Assembly (NCBI GenBank): GCA_041397765.1
Contig: JAWKWA010000023.1
Coordinates: 1 to 64,000 of the forward strand
Direction of reading: 5' to 3'
Source: JAWKWA01 sp041397765
GTDB lineage: Bacteria > Pseudomonadota > Alphaproteobacteria > Rhizobiales > Hyphomicrobiaceae
Length of the DNA stretch: 64,000 nucleotides
Numbering within the stretch: the stretch's first letter is position 1; each line of letters starts with the position of its first letter. Position numbers and translations under genes: made by a program. Of the stretch, positions 63,894-64,000 are shown piece after piece. The notes beneath the pieces are model-generated. The model did no database searches. It was not told where the DNA came from and saw only the letters and a list, made by a program, of their open reading frames with translations.

Positions 63894-64000
63894 TCACTCA
63901 GCCGGATTGATCGCGGCCCGAAGCTCGGGTGCCGCTGCGATGCGGGGCTGCTCGGCGAGGTCGACGCTCTCGTCGCCGCGGGCCGTCCGCCACACGTTGT
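63894..64000 (-). CDS. ccoN: cbb3-type cytochrome c oxidase subunit I (CcoN), C-terminal end
   Basis: The last 35 codons run off the right edge: NVWRTARGDESVDLAEQPRI and APELRAAINPAE before TGA. It lies 15 bp upstream of ccoO on the same strand, in the position expected for ccoN. The catalytic part is outside the window. Confidence 0.85.
   Translation of the reverse strand, partial: NVWRTARGDESVDLAEQPRIAAAPELRAAINPAE

Noticed and set aside
1..64000. CRISPR arrays, prophage genes, transposases
   Set aside because: None found: repeats are too few or too irregular, and no transposase, integrase or phage-structural protein was recognised.

Overview
The window is a GC-rich (about 70 %) chromosomal segment from an alphaproteobacterium, most likely of the order Hyphomicrobiales (Rhizobiales). 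The evidence is the divK-pleD pair next to rpmG, an EipB/DUF1849 envelope protein, a phasin with TGC/GCA palindromes upstream, the clpS-clpA pair, PutA without a DNA-binding domain, DUF3572 and DUF3253 proteins, and a complete ccoNOQP-ccoGHIS cluster. There is no CRISPR array, prophage or intact insertion sequence. The content is mostly core metabolism plus a few accessory genes.

Layout. 0-6.8 kb: scpB, a secreted caspase-fold protein fused to a propeller-like C-terminus, an SLC13/TrkA-C permease coupled to a DUF3253 protein, and a secreted Cys-rich protein made of two nearly identical repeats. 6.9-20 kb: a PLP trans-sulfuration enzyme, a KefB-type antiporter, a YcxB-like protein, a frameshifted LysR regulator divergent from a phytanoyl-CoA dioxygenase, panC, putA, a VWA/J-domain pair and a DacA/SPOR carboxypeptidase. 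20-28 kb: phasin, clpS-clpA, azlCD, an NAD(P)-binding reductase, a HIT protein and a pair of related unknown membrane proteins. 28-35 kb: a FemAB-like DUF482 protein, a GDPD, eipB, DUF3572, divK-pleD, then a 1.3-kb gap holding a strong candidate structured RNA, and rpmG. 35.6-40.4 kb: the soeABC sulfite:quinone oxidoreductase operon. 40.4-50.4 kb: an EamA exporter, a 3-hydroxyisobutyryl-CoA hydrolase-like enzyme, an ELM1/CPBP pair, a TerB-like membrane protein, a YeeE/YedE transporter, tRNA-Ile(CAU), a SIMPL protein and a TadG-like protein. 50.5-57.1 kb: a BKACE enzyme, a GNAT, an SHMT-like PLP enzyme, the MaeB malic enzyme and an FAD reductase. 57.2-64 kb (minus strand): ccoN(3' end)-O-Q-P-G-H-I-S, the cbb3 cytochrome oxidase and its maturation factors; ccoQ (59 aa) and ccoS (56 aa) are very short genes.

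Functional picture: an aerobic to microaerobic heterotroph that oxidises sulfite into the quinone pool (Soe), respires with a high-affinity cbb3 oxidase, uses proline and branched-chain acids, stores polyhydroxyalkanoate and builds a Flp/Tad-type surface structure.

A striking property of the sequence is the number of small indels between about 50.8 and 60.4 kb. At least six genes that should be intact (kce, the SHMT-like gene, the FAD reductase, ccoG, ccoH, ccoI) are each broken by short indels, many in short homopolymers. The pattern looks more like consensus error than decay. One isolated case lies in the lysR gene near 11.21 kb. The most novel biological candidates are the three-hairpin RNA at 34433-34567, the caspase-propeller protein, the paralogous TM/Cys pair at 26.6-28.0 kb and a small coupled ORF inside the soe operon.
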